Below are positions 36,901 through 48,939 of a DNA stretch of 64,000 nt, piece after piece (within the stretch, counting starts at the first letter, position 1; each line of letters starts with the position of its first letter). Made by a program: the position numbers and the translations under genes. The stretch is from assembly GCA_036345935.2 (NCBI GenBank), contig JADWOT020000001.1:620001-684000 (forward strand), in the 5' to 3' direction. The DNA comes from Taenia hydatigena (Eukaryota > Platyhelminthes > Cestoda > Cyclophyllidea > Taeniidae). Below the pieces are notes generated by a model. The model did no database searches and was not told the DNA's origin. It saw only the letters and a list, made by a program, of their open reading frames with translations.

Positions 36901-38460
36901 TACACTGGGACAATCAAATGTGTTTTTCTAGCTCCCCTTAGCCTCCATACGACAAGCGCACACATGTTTGCTGTTGTTATGGGTTTCACCTTTCCAAGGG
37001 AATCAGACGGGCATGTGAGAGATAAGGCTGCTATTTGTATACAAAGCCTTCCAAGGCCAATTCCTACAGTTAAGTTATTAAACACCCCCTTGAATAGAAC
37101 GACCAAAGGCTTATTTCGAAGGTAGGTGATGTCCAGATGGCAGAGTATCCTCCATCTTAACCAGCGCTTCTTAGTGAAGCCCTTTTAAGTGGTAAATTTT
37201 AAGACCAGTTCCTCTTTGGAAATCTGATTTTTCTATTCGTAACATAAAAGAGCAGATTCCAAAAATTTAAAGGTAGGCTTACGAAATAGCAACGCACGCT
37301 CGCTTACATTTCTTATTATTTTTCCTTCTAATAAACTTTATAGGGTGGATTTTTATAAAGAATTTTTATAATTTCTTCGTACTTTCAAATATTGAGATGT
37401 TTAATGTTGTCTTCTCTCAGTAACTACCGCCTTTCTCAAAGTGTTTTTAACTCTTTATCCAAGTAAGGTCTCTCATTTAAACGAAGAGTTCAATTCTCGT
37501 TCGATATCTGCAACTTTATATCCCATCAAATTTTTGCTTTATGAGCAGCATTTACTAAAGCTCGCATCTTGTTTCGAAAGTTTATCCAGTGTGTAGGCAT
37601 AGTAAAGGTGAGTTTCCAAATAATATTTTCAAATCACATTACAAGAGGTTTGTGCCTATCTTACAAAGGTTATGCTCAAAATTGAGTTAGCTTCAAACTT
37701 TCCACAGGAGACTCGCATGGGGTCTGTCGGGACTGGGCCACAACTGTGTTTGTTTCCAGGGTCAATTCCATAGGATATACTCAAAAACCGCTTAAAGCTC
37801 AGCGCCGGAAGTCATGACTTGGAGGCTGTAATTTGTTGCTATGCTCCCCGTGAATGACCTCTTGTCGCGTCTTTTTTCCTTGTAGTGCCCGCTACATAGT
37901 TGCATTTTTCCTTACTAATTTTTCGTTTTAATAAGTGAAGGTCTAGCTAAATCGGACATTCCATTGGGTTCACTTGATTATTTAGAAGTGAGAAACCTGG
38001 TCAGGCTAATTTTTACCTATTGCGAGCCTAGATACTGTTAGCATGAACAAGGACTAGTAGCCGTCTTGTGGATTTAACTAAACGAACGAAGTGTTAGCAG
38101 CCTTGTGTTCTGGTAACACTGGATTGGCCTTGACCTTCTTACAGCTATTAATACAATTGCGGTCAATCTGTAGGTGATATAATTCAAATAAGGGGAACTG
38201 AGAGGGAGCGTGCTGTTCTAAAATGTGTGGAAATTTCCCATTGAACCGGGAGAAGCATGCTTTCTCGGGCAGCCGACTTGCATGTCAAAGATGCTACTTA
38301 ATTACCTACCATTTAGAGCGCACTCTTATAAAGCTCTACATTTACTGTTACCTTATGAAAACTAAAGCAAAACGAAGATGCGGGAAAGTACTTCGAAAAC
38401 GTCACTGCTAAGATCCTCTGGCTTACTAATAAAAGAAGCAAAATGATGAAGTTAGGCTAC
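36901..38460. other. No gene recognised
   Basis: Opposed frames of 83 codons at 36855-37125 coincide on both strands, a chance pattern. The remainder is AT-rich with short frames and no recognised landmark. Confidence 0.5.
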
Positions 38461-38469
38461 ATTTCGCGT

Positions 38470-38620
38470 CTTGCTGCCGTTAAATAAAACCAAGCAGAAT
38501 AGAGTTCATAGTGAGTGCTGACTCGAACAACTTTTTTTCCATTTTCATGGGTGAAGCGTGGTCGCAAAACGTAGATAAGTGGTAATAGGGGCTTACGCTC
38601 CCTGTCAAATTTTAATCACA
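38470..38620 (+). repeat. Landmark G repeat (copy 2)
   Basis: TTTTCATGGGTGAAGCGTGG at 38542 pairs with 13931. In both intervals G follows R3, which supports a common unit order. Confidence 0.55.
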
Positions 38621-40245
38621 GAGTATTCGACAGCACTTAAGGTAAAGCGATCCCAAGAAATACCTATTTTTGAGTTAGTTTTACTAGAACGGCCAGCATT
38701 TTCTTGATTAAAGAAAGGTTTTGAACTGAGGTCAAAGGCAAAGACAAAAGAGGATTTAAATCAAACGCATTCTTTCGCATCTACTTCGACAAGTACATAA
38801 GGCTTATTGTAGTTACATAATCATTGCTTTCACAATAAACAAGTTTGTTTCCATTTTTCGTAAATACGCCCCTGTCATTAGCTTGTCAGGTATCCGCGCT
38901 GGTAAGTAACAAATGGGCTTGCTATATTCCACTGGAACATTAAATTTAGACCAAAGAGATGTAGGATTTTGACGTTTGCTCTTAGCATTACATCTATAAC
39001 CTGAGGCATGCAATAAATGATAAGAAATATTTTCTTTTAACCCTTCCATCTCCAACTATTTAGATCATTGTGATTAGAGGGATAGGTAAACGAAGACATC
39101 TTAAAGTGCGAAGCATAAGAGTTAACTAATTATCAAGATTCTATGCATGGATCGGCATCCAACTCTCCTTTGAAAACCAGTGCCATCGCTCAGCCACGAG
39201 GTTATTGTGATCCGCCCGTCTGTCTGCCAAAAGGGGAAATTCTAGCATGCGCTACAGTTTTGCAGACACATTTTTAACTATGGACTGTGAGCTACCTGCC
39301 TAGTAAGAACATGTATACTTGAAGTTGCATAAGAAAAATGTTTCTTCGAAGACACTCAGCTTTGACAAATCAGTCAGTTGTGGGATCGTCCTACTTCTTT
39401 ATTCCCGTGTGCTACTGTATAACAGGAGCTGCAAATTAATTAATTGCTCTTAGAGAAGGAGCGCTGGGTTATTTGGAAATCCGCAGAAATTTCTGCCTTA
39501 AGGAGAAAGTGCGCCGGAAAGAAGGGTTTGATAGTTTTCTAAATTCATTACAAACATTATTTTTAGAGGCTGCTTCATTGAGAGGTCTTCTTGTTGTAAG
39601 CGGGGGACACTTACCTTGCCTCACTAACCCTATTCTCATCGTACACAATCGTCAAAATGGTACTAGAGAATCTTCTTAATGAACCATTTGCTCAGAAGAT
39701 CAATTTATTGAACTCTAAAATTCATGCAAAAGATGAAGAATGCCGCAAAATTGCCAAAATTACTCGACGCACTAAAATAGCGTTCATTTGAAGTTCCTTT
39801 CAACACCATAGTCAGTTAAAGAAAAAACGCTTTCTGACGCAATTTAAAAATCAGATCATTTCATAGTAACAGAAAGCCAATTGGATGTGTAATCCTGCAG
39901 ACTTTGGCGGTTGCAAGGAGATTGGAAAGAGGAGAATTCGCAAAATGGTCTCATTTCCCCTACTAAGTATTGCTAAAGCTAACATGTACTTCATTTAATC
40001 ATCAGCATTTCAAAAGCAGAGAGAGATGAGAGCTCCAATTGAACACGAAGCCGCTGAAAATCATGTGAGCAGCATTTAGAAATCTTTCAAGCAATTAGGA
40101 ACAAAGGGTTAAAAATAAAGATGGTTTAAATGAACGTGGGTGAAACTTCCTTATTGAAATGACTTGCCATTATAACCCACTCAGTTCCACCATGCAATCA
40201 GATTGTAGGGCGATTACACATCAAACTTGAGATTGGATTTTTGTT
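38621..40245. other. No gene recognised
   Basis: AT-rich sequence with short frames. A CAGCCACGAGGTTATTGTG stretch near 39191 recalls landmark T (41287, 53556) but is too short to assign. Confidence 0.45.
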
Positions 40246-40249
40246 TGGA

Positions 40250-40450
40250 GCATTTGTAGAGCGATCATGACTATCGTACGAAAAGTCCTTGCCTTTTATT
40301 TTGTAGACTCTGACAGATAAAGGAGGTCAAGCTTCTCTAAGTCGTTCGTTGGTTATCAGAATTTTCTAGACTTCTAGTAGCCGTGACAACTGAAGTCAGT
40401 GGTGGAATACGCTTGCTATGTCACTCCTGACACTAGAGAAATCTGAATGC
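40250..40450 (+). repeat. Landmark R3 repeat (second copy within this period)
   Basis: TTTGTAGACTCTGACAGATA at 40300 pairs with 36756. GGTTATCAGAATTTTCTAGA near 40351 pairs with the region near 11310. Two R3 copies within 3.6 kb imply an internal duplication. Confidence 0.6.
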
Positions 40451-41284
40451 ACGCTTTCACTCCAAACTTCCTCTCTCAAACCATCACATATCAAACATTT
40501 ATAAACGTCTGCTTCCTTTCCAAATGGTCCAGACTGACTCGTTGCTAAGGTCTTCGAAGTTGGTTTTGCAACTTCAAGTCAAAGCACTCCAAAGTACCCA
40601 CCTCTTCACGTAGGAATGCAAGAGATTATTTTTATGCAGCCGGTAGAGGTTGATCGTGCTAGTGGGTGGCAGCCAGCGGGTAAAGTACCGTCCGCCCTTG
40701 CAGCGCTTCTTAAAACAGTTGCTTTTGAACGGCCATTGCTGACTTTCGTCGTTTATAGAAATTAAAGCTTTTTCTCGTGACATTTTAAAATAAGTCACTA
40801 AAGTGTTAGAGGTAGGTCCATTAAAGACCTTAACATGTCTGCATTTACTTCTCATTATTTTTTCCCTTTTTCTAAAAGCAGCACGTGACTCTCAAATGCA
40901 TGTTCTAGACGAGCATTTTTTCGGGATACTGCATATTTCCTTCTCTCTGAAAATGCCACTTTCCTTAAAAAGATGCCTTTGAATGATCATTTAAGCACAC
41001 TTTCCGAAGAAATTAAGGCTACACCGTTAGGCGGTGAATTTTCTTTTCCATCAGCAACTCCCTATTTTAGATAAATGTACCTATGAATCTCGCATATTTG
41101 TTGTAAAATCCTTTCTGTCGTTGTTTCGTTACATTATTCTTAATCTCCCAAAAATTGGAAGGGCATCTTAAAATTTCTTCCAAATTATTTTTAGCTTTTC
41201 ATCACGCCTTATTTGTAAAAGTAATGAGGAGCAATGGGTGGCATTGGATAAAGAGTACAAAGGCACTGCGATTAAGTGAATTCG
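40451..41284. other. No gene recognised
   Basis: AT-rich sequence. The 93-codon minus-strand frame at 40574-40855 has no supporting splice signals, motif or partner. Confidence 0.45.
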
Positions 41285-41460
41285 GCCAGTCCGTCACGAG
41301 GCTCGTACCCAAAGACCGCCTCTCACCTTAAATGCGCATTTAAACACTCGTGTATTGCAGCTAGTCAGGCGTAATTCCTCGTCGTCTGCGGCTGAAATGA
41401 GGATCTCACTGCGGAAATTACTTGCCTGGAAGTATTAAACTTTGTGAGAGCAAAATTAGT
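41285..41460 (+). repeat. Landmark T repeat (copy 1)
   Basis: CAGTCCGTCACGAGGCTCGT at 41287 resembles CAGCCCGTCACGAGGTTAGC at 53556. About 100 bases downstream both have CTGAAATGAGG followed by an ATC-rich stretch (41392 and 53628). Confidence 0.6.
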
Positions 41461-42175
41461 TACTTATTTTGCAAACTTTTTCTAAATTTCCCGCCACAGT
41501 TTAAATGCAATGATCTTAAATCAAGTCATGATAAGTTTCTCCTTGTTCATGTAAGCCAATCTGTTTCCAAGTTATTTCAATTATTTTATGAGCTGGACTC
41601 AAATCGCTAAACTAGTTTTGAAATGACAATAAATAGAGCTGATCGAGGTTAGAAAAGTGGTGCCGAAATTGTTTAGATTTGATGGAACGATGGGCTTACA
41701 TCCCTAATAACTGGGAAAAAGAATGCAGTGGTGGAAGCTGTGCACGTGGGTTTTGAGTGTCGGATGTCGGACTCAACTTGCACTCACTATTAGTGAGCAA
41801 AAAAAACTTAAAATCGCTTTAATTGCACTTCCTGAACCGGCACCAAATAAAGGTTTTTTCTGCATTACTTCTTTTAGCCCAAACGTTCCTTTGGTAGTTA
41901 ACTTTATTTGCTGAGTTTTAAAATAGAAAATGTCATTAGGAATTTCAAGCTGCCAGCTAAAAACGAAACAACAAAGAATCCGTGCCATCAATTTAGTGGT
42001 TGAGCACACAGCGACCACAAATTAATCCCGCTGGCATTTGCCATCCTCTGTGGTTAGCTTTCCTCAGTAGCAACCGCAACGCATCCCGTTGTTTATGTGT
42101 CGTAGCAAGGCAGAAGCGCGGCTTATCCTTAAAGAACATCAATAAGTATTAGCTGACTTTGGTGACCTTAAGGCT
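41461..42175. other. No gene recognised
   Basis: Position where landmark Q would be expected before K; no convincing similarity was found. Short opposed frames at 41723-42018 on both strands look like chance. Confidence 0.4.
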
Positions 42176-42179
42176 ACTA

Positions 42180-43240
42180 CATTTACCACCTCCCTGTTAG
42201 TCGCTTCTTGGATATTAACCGGCTTTATGCTGCATGGGATAGGTTTTACTCCCCAACAAGCAAAGTTCTTGTGTCAGCTAAAAAAACTTAAAAGCATTAT
42301 AAAACCCTCCGCAAAAAGTAACATCAGGAGACTGGCGCTGACTAGCCATTCTCCATGTTATAATTCAGTGTATTCGAGCCGTACAGGCAGGCGATTCAAG
42401 ATTCTCCGGGAAAATGATGCATACAGCTCCATGTTGGGTGCTTGTCGCTTGTTTGATCTGGTGGTTCTTCATTCCTTGGGGGACGCATGGAAGTACCTTA
42501 AAGGGGTGACACTACCAGTAGTGGACAACGTTCAGCGAATGATAACTGCGGCAGAAAGAAGTCTGCACTGCTTTGAGTGACATGAGTCCTATAAAAATAA
42601 ACCATGGATGCATTTCTTTGCATTAGTGATGTGATTGCGAACATGGATAGTGCCAAGTCCCCAATCGGGGTAGTACGGATGTCTTGATTCGTCAATAAAT
42701 GTAAGTACGCTGAGAGAGCAGTGGGTGAGGTGAAGGTGGTTCCAGTATTTCATATTTTGTGTACACTCATTGGCTTCGTTCACGTCACAGTGGCCGTTCA
42801 GGGGAGTGCCGGTTGGATGTGTTCTCAGAACTTTCAAGAAAGGCCTAAGCGTGAATGCTACCACAGAATTTGTTTGCTGATTCTGATTTAAGCTTTGCAA
42901 GTTCCTTTGCTTCACTTCACGTTTGATGCGCGGTGTTTAACCTGATATAGGCACTTTCAGTCTACATGGTTTAATTGTAAATCCCAAAGCAGTATTTGCA
43001 GCAGAAATCCTGAACAATTCAACAGAATGCCGTTTTAAAACATAAATACCAAAAGTCTCTTAATATGCGTCAGGCAATGTTTCTGGCTTTAAACTGCTTA
43101 AAGGTGCAAGTGCCAAACTAATCATGATGGTGACTTCTCTGTAAGTCAACAGTGGATTGTAAAAGTACTATCCCTTTTAACACGAAAGGAACTCAGCAAT
43201 TTAGCGACCTAAGTAGGTGACTTGGGAATTTGTTCAAACA
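42180..43240 (+). repeat. Large-unit repeat, K-L-P-R2 (copy 4)
   Basis: This copy joins all four landmarks. K is at 42218, L at 42455 (GATCTGGTGGTTCTTCATTC), P at 42784 (GTCACAGTGGCCGTTCAGGG) and R2 at 43092 plus 43166. A 117-codon frame at 42227-42580 spans K-L, but the equivalent first copy (1070-1580) splits it into two frames with different reading, so it is not treated as a gene. Confidence 0.7.
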
Positions 43241-43699
43241 TGTAAACATTTCAAGTTCCTCCTATATCCTCTTCATTTCAGGGAGTAAAAGGGGATGCGG
43301 TTCAAAATTTTGGCGGTTACTTTTCGATCCTTCGTATTTCTTTGAAATAGAAATGGAGTGTTATCCATTTTCGACACCTTTGAATTCTCTTAAAATGACA
43401 CGAACTGATGATTTAGTCTGTGGTTTTAGAGAGAAAAAGCTTTATCCCTCTTTGGTTTGGCGGGCGTAAAATCGTGCTTTTGCCCCCTTGAAAAGGACTT
43501 TTCCTTAAATTTTTTTAGCTGCTTGTTGAGATGGATTGACTCATGTAAGGAAATAACTGAATCCGAAGCAGGTTTGCTCTCATTTTTAACTTTCGATTTC
43601 TTTATAACACTGAATCCAAACAAATGGAGTCGAGAGAATTCTTAAACCAGAAAACATTGTGTTTTGAAATGAAAAATTAAAAAGTCGCCCTTGTAATTA
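43241..43699. other. No gene recognised
   Basis: Overlapping frames on both strands at 43230-43645, none with motif or splice support. Confidence 0.45.
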
Positions 43700-45100
43700 A
43701 AATGCTTAATTAAAAAGGTTGCATTTAAGAGGGCACCTCGTTTGGGTGAACAGTGACAGTATGAAGCACGTGGCGGTCCAATTTGAATATTGCGAGTGAG
43801 TCGCCATGGCATGGCGAAAAAATGGGTTGATTAATCTCCGCAAAAAGAACTTAATGGGAGGCGAAAGCAATTAACGTGAGTGTCATGATAATTCCACTGC
43901 TAAAACCGTTTCATTAGAAATAAATGAAGCTAAACGCAGTTTCCTTTCTTCATCTTTCATCTGCATTTCCAACGACCTGTGCTCTAGGTTTAAATTAAAT
44001 TGCTTGAACTCTAGTGCAAGTTAACCCAAATACCCACCATGCGAGCAAAATAGGGGATTTTAGGATAAAATTTTGTCCTTCGCAGAGGTGAAGCTATGCC
44101 TATTCATAATGCCTGGTATTCATCTCAGTTCTATCGCAGAGACAGAATATCCTCATAAATTTTCGCTTGGTCTCTAATCATGTCATGCTGCATGTAAAAT
44201 TGCGCAGTAAAGAAAAAGAACAAGTTTTATGTGACTACATCCGTTTATTGGATCAATTATTAATCACCTCTTTCAAGTCATCTTTTCAATGTGGCTTTTC
44301 TAGTCTCGTAAGGATTAATGAGAAGCACATAAAATCTGTCACCCAAAAAAGGTTTATGGTCGATTACAAAATAATGCCCGAATTAAGAAGGATATTTCCG
44401 TCTTCATTCCCTATTTCTCAAGTGTGGACCAAAGACAAGCTTGTTAGTTAAAAGGTCCGCCGACATTTTCCATTTCACACCTCTTATTCCTCAGACGTCG
44501 TTGTAAGCGACAAGATCTCTACCGTTATGAAATTGATTAACTTGCTCTCCTACAGCAAGAATGGAATCTTGTCGACTTCATCCTAAAAGTCCTCACTGGT
44601 AAATTTATTTTGGGGTTTTACAGGATTTACTTAAGCAATTACTTTCCAGCAGCCCAGTCTCGTAGCACCCATCCTAAAAGCAAGTACCTGTAGACCGCTG
44701 GAGGCACGGAGCTGCCAACGACTTCGGCTATGCATGTGTGGACTCAGTGAGACTGCAACGTTCTAGAATACTCCAGTGCAGGTCATTAAAAAGGAAGAAA
44801 ATTTTTCCAGGATAACCTATATCCACAGCATTAATGTTCCCTTCATTTTAGGTTGCATTTGTATTCACGTGTGTAGCATAAATTTGTTCTTCATGCTTCA
44901 GACACAAAGCAATTGTTCTATTTGAAGAGACATCTATCAATCCATCTCAAGAGCGCATTTTCTCCCTACTAAGCATACCAAAGCTTCAGCGTTCCAAGTA
45001 ATGTTCATCTCTGCTCTTAGAAACATTGGAAAAATTACCTTATTCACGAATATTCATTGGATCCTATTTTGTTAGCGATCCCGCAGCCAACTTCCCGATT
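43700..45100 (+). repeat. Large-unit repeat, alpha-gamma-delta (copy 4)
   Basis: The lead-in at 43700-43880 resembles 2920-3110. Alpha is CTCATAAATTTTCGCTTGGT at 44152. Gamma is AGTGAGACTGCAACGTTCTA at 44746 (18 of 20 against 50387). Delta is the TCTCCCTACTAAGCATACCA stretch at 44961, resembling 51376. The 94-codon frame at 44167 is not kept in other copies. Confidence 0.7.
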
Positions 45101-45639
45101 TGTCGGGCTTGGCATTCTAATGTGTCCCTATTTGTTTAAAAAATGACAAATTGCGTATAGGTCCTTTAGACGTTTTTCACTCAAGCAGGGGAAAAAATTC
45201 TTTTTAGTTAGTCAATGTAAGTTTGCTCATTGCCCGAACACATCCACTGATTAATTAATACCGAGGATAATTAATGCCTGATAAGACTGCAAGCAGACAC
45301 CGAATGAGTAACCACGGCAAATCGCCCTTTGCTCACACACTTTGAGGTTGTGGGAGATGCAAAGTATTTTTTTAGTAAGGGATGAAGGCAAGCGATTTTC
45401 AAAGACAATAATGGCGATACCGTGATCATCATTTCGAAATTTGGCAGTTGAGAGTTCGCTTCATTTCACCAATGGCTGATGGATTCCTCCAACCAAGAAG
45501 GCCTTTTAGATCAAACAAGAACTTTAAGTAATACTTTGCTAAAAGGATCTCTACTGTGGAGGCACATCGGACGGTGTTGCATGATCGTTACGTTTGATTG
45601 TAAATACTATCAATAACCGGCGCACTTACCATGGGTCAG
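45101..45639. other. No gene recognised
   Basis: Sequence between delta and S. A GGCTTGGCATTCTAATGTG stretch near 45108 may be a remnant of epsilon. No gene. Confidence 0.4.
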
Positions 45640-47180
45640 TCCAGTCCAGTTCAGACACATCTGATCTAGATGGCAAATGGCAAGTACTAGCGTATTCACT
45701 CGACGAAGGAATAACCTTAAGGCTTTGAGTTAGGAATGGAATCACTACGGCTAAGATCTTTATTGACAGCCAAGTGGCAGCGAATTTTCACTGATCAAAT
45801 GTCTTGTGTGACTGACCACATTATCACCACGTGCTTTTGTACACGAAACCTGAAGGCATCCAAAATTAAGGACGTAGCGCCTTCTTTGGCACAAAACGTC
45901 ATTCCTCACCACCCACACTTCCATGTGTGATGTGTTAGCACCTACCACCTTTCACCTTGATCAGTTTTGCCCAAGCAGACCCACGATGTGTGCGTCGATC
46001 ATCGCAACTTGCTTTATCCGCTTGGATATTCACGGTTCTACGTTTAATTTAAGTTTTATTTCTACATGGCGACATGCTTTAAGGTCAATTAAAAATAGCC
46101 CGGCCCTGCAAGGCGATGTACTTTGTATATTTAACTTCCTTGCCACAGAAGGTACTTTTATGTCAAGTGCAGAAGTTTTATTTGTTCCGCTCGTTAATTC
46201 GTGCTGTATCTTTTGATTATAATCAAGTAAAGGCAAACACAACATTAATTTTGATTGCAAAATGTAAAATTTGGTCCCATGCATCAAAAACCCAAAGTCA
46301 TTAAGGCGGTGAGACCATTATTAAGAAGAAAGTGGGATACTTCTTGAGCCATAAGCAAGAGGCAACAGGGCTGCTTTTTTGGTAAAATAACGTAGTCACA
46401 AATAGCAAACCACCTTTTGTACTTGGCTAGGCAAGAGCCACCTTAAATGACGCTATTTCATTCGTTCCGCTAAAGATTAATGAGAATGGAATCTAAAATA
46501 CTTGTACACATAAAACTTGTTTAGAAGAAGGGACTAAAGACTTGTGCGGTTATGGCTCACTGCTCATCACAGCGGCAACTCGTATACCTCCGTTGCTACT
46601 TGAGGCATAAATGCGCCTCATCCCATCACTTCAGGGCCTGTTTCTCTTCTCTCCCTGCAGTCGTCTGCATTTCTGGGGCAGATTAAGCCTTATGATTGTG
46701 ATATCAGTCGCTGAGCTTCCACGACCAAATTTTATCCTGAATTCAAAATCGACCGATGTTTTAGAGTCTCTTGTCAACTTGTCCTCTTCGAGCAATGCGG
46801 AAGGTCAGAAAGCAGAATGCACCACCCGAAAGGAGGGCCAGCATATCACGTGATGGAAAGACGTCACTCCCAGTCTCATCATGCTGGAAGGTGGCGTATG
46901 ATCATTGGTAACACTAACTCATGAATAATGTGGGTGATGAAATAATCAGCCGGGGGAGGAAAACCGGTGTAAGTGAAAGCAATTGAACTCTTCTACTCCT
47001 CTAATGACTGCATATCTCGTGTTATCAGACTAATTGACTCACTGACTTGTGTTAAGGAATAGCTTTTGAGCTTCTAGAATCCTCGAGCAAACGAGAATTC
47101 ACTGCTTTGGGCTTCTAAGATCCTAATCACATCGCCATTGGAATGCAGTGCCTTCCATTCTCGCATTTACTCTCCTAGCA
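45640..47180 (+). repeat. Large-unit repeat, S-R1 (copy 4)
   Basis: GTGTGATGTGTTAGCACCTA at 45925 is identical to 34741. Similarity to 34560-36010 runs through most of this block, including AACACTAACTCATGAATAAT at 46912. The frames at 45736-46304 on both strands overlap the best-conserved part but are not shared with the 34-kb copy. Confidence 0.75.
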
Positions 47181-48935
47181 ATTTTAGATCTACCGTGAAT
47201 TGACTCACATGAGATGCATTGAAGTTTCGCGAAATGAAAATAGACTTAAGAAATAATAAATCGACACTACCAATCCATCAATTACTATTTGTTCAAACAA
47301 ATACCCTGGCGAAATGTTCGAATATTAAGGAAATGAAGGGGAGCGATTGTTTGCCTGAACTCAGCAGTCCTCACATTCATTCAAGGCAGTGCAATACTAC
47401 TTAGACAATAGCGGGGAAGACATTTGAGTAAATCAGTACTGATTTGGAAATTTTAGACTCCAAAAGTGCCATTGTCAAAGTTGGCCAGACATAATCAAAC
47501 AAAATGTTTCATCTCGTCTGACAATTTCACAACACTGAGCAGCTGCCCTTGATTTTGGTGGTTGGCTTTGGTACCTTCAGTGATCCGTCTCTCCCAGCGG
47601 CTATCGCAGCGCACTCATGTAGTAAAACTACTTTTAATCAGTTTGAGAAATCATTGCTCTTCAAGACATTGGTTTTGCCGCTTGGACTTTCATGAATCTA
47701 CAGTTGTGCCCAATCAGTTATTTGTCTCGTAGAATATCGACGGCTTTGTGTAACTGTTGTAGCACAAATAAACGACTAGCCACTACAATCCACTAAGGAT
47801 ATGATATACAGGTCAAGGGCTGAAACTTAAACACCTGAGGCAAAGGAATACTGTTTATCTGTAGTGTTTTCTCAACTCACCATTGAGTTCATGGCGTTAT
47901 CACAAACCGAAAAGATGTGCTAGCACAAATGGTTGAAAATGCCGCGTCCTCGACAGTCTTGGGGTTTGGCCTGTGATTCTTGAATCTCGTATCAATTCGC
48001 AATGTTAAACACACTCATCCCAAGCTATTCATATTTTAATGTAAGCCTCTGCAAATCCCTCGTTATACACATTTATTTGATTTGCAAAGTTCTACACTCA
48101 GCCTTTATGATCCATTCCAATGCAACCTTAACACCACATATTTTCCAAGCTTTTGATTTGACGGCATGTTCTCCTCCTGCTCTATCTGTTTCAGAGAACT
48201 ATTTTCCCTTTAGTTTCAAAAATGAATGCCTTTGATACTTGCAAAGACCGCTCTGTGGGGATGTCCACTTATAGTTAATAGCGTCATCGTTGCTACGCAT
48301 AACGTGAATTTTATGCATATTAACCAACGGTACTAAAGGAGTTGCATGGGGCAGAAGCATATTTTTGGTTGATCAACTCACATCGTGCAGTAGCTACCTT
48401 GTGTTCCAGATAAATTGTTTGAAGAAGGGTGAAACAGTAAAAGCTTTCGTATTTATGCAACTGGGGCATGCAAGAGACACATCAGTAAGAAAATTAAATT
48501 GAATGAACCACAGTGATTAAAATAGAAGCTTTGATTGTACTAGCATTCGACATTTCAGAAATGGGATTTTATAGTTGAGGTTTGACTGCAATCAGTCAAT
48601 TTTGTGAGCTTGACTTAAAAAATAAACAAAGCGCTGCTATCTGTGACACTCAGTTGGCATTTCAAAGGACAGTTTGCCTTTATTTTGGTGAGCACAAAGG
48701 TGAGTTCAACGCGGATGACAGGTTGCTAGAAGAATATATTTCTTTGCATGAAATAATCGTCTACTTTTGTAAGCTAACATTCAAGAGACACTTCCATTTT
48801 TCATTTCTTACTATCCACTTTGACATAGTTGAGCTAATTCGACAAAACATATCAGTGAGTATCTAAGCACCAAAACGTTTTTCAGCGTTTTAAAAGGAAA
48901 GCAAATAGTCACTTTCGTTAGAGCTTGACTTATAT
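47181..48935. other. No gene recognised
   Basis: AT-rich sequence. A 94-codon plus-strand frame at 48582-48866 has a reasonable composition, but no splice or family support. No landmark was recognised, so the 5.3-kb interval between the alpha copies at 44152 and 49471 lacks most of the R3-to-R2 part of the unit. Confidence 0.45.
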
Positions 48936-48939
48936 TAAA

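Noticed and set aside
42227..42580. 117-codon plus-strand frame
   Set aside because: It lies across the K and L landmarks. The equivalent first copy is interrupted and shifted, so the openness is not conserved.
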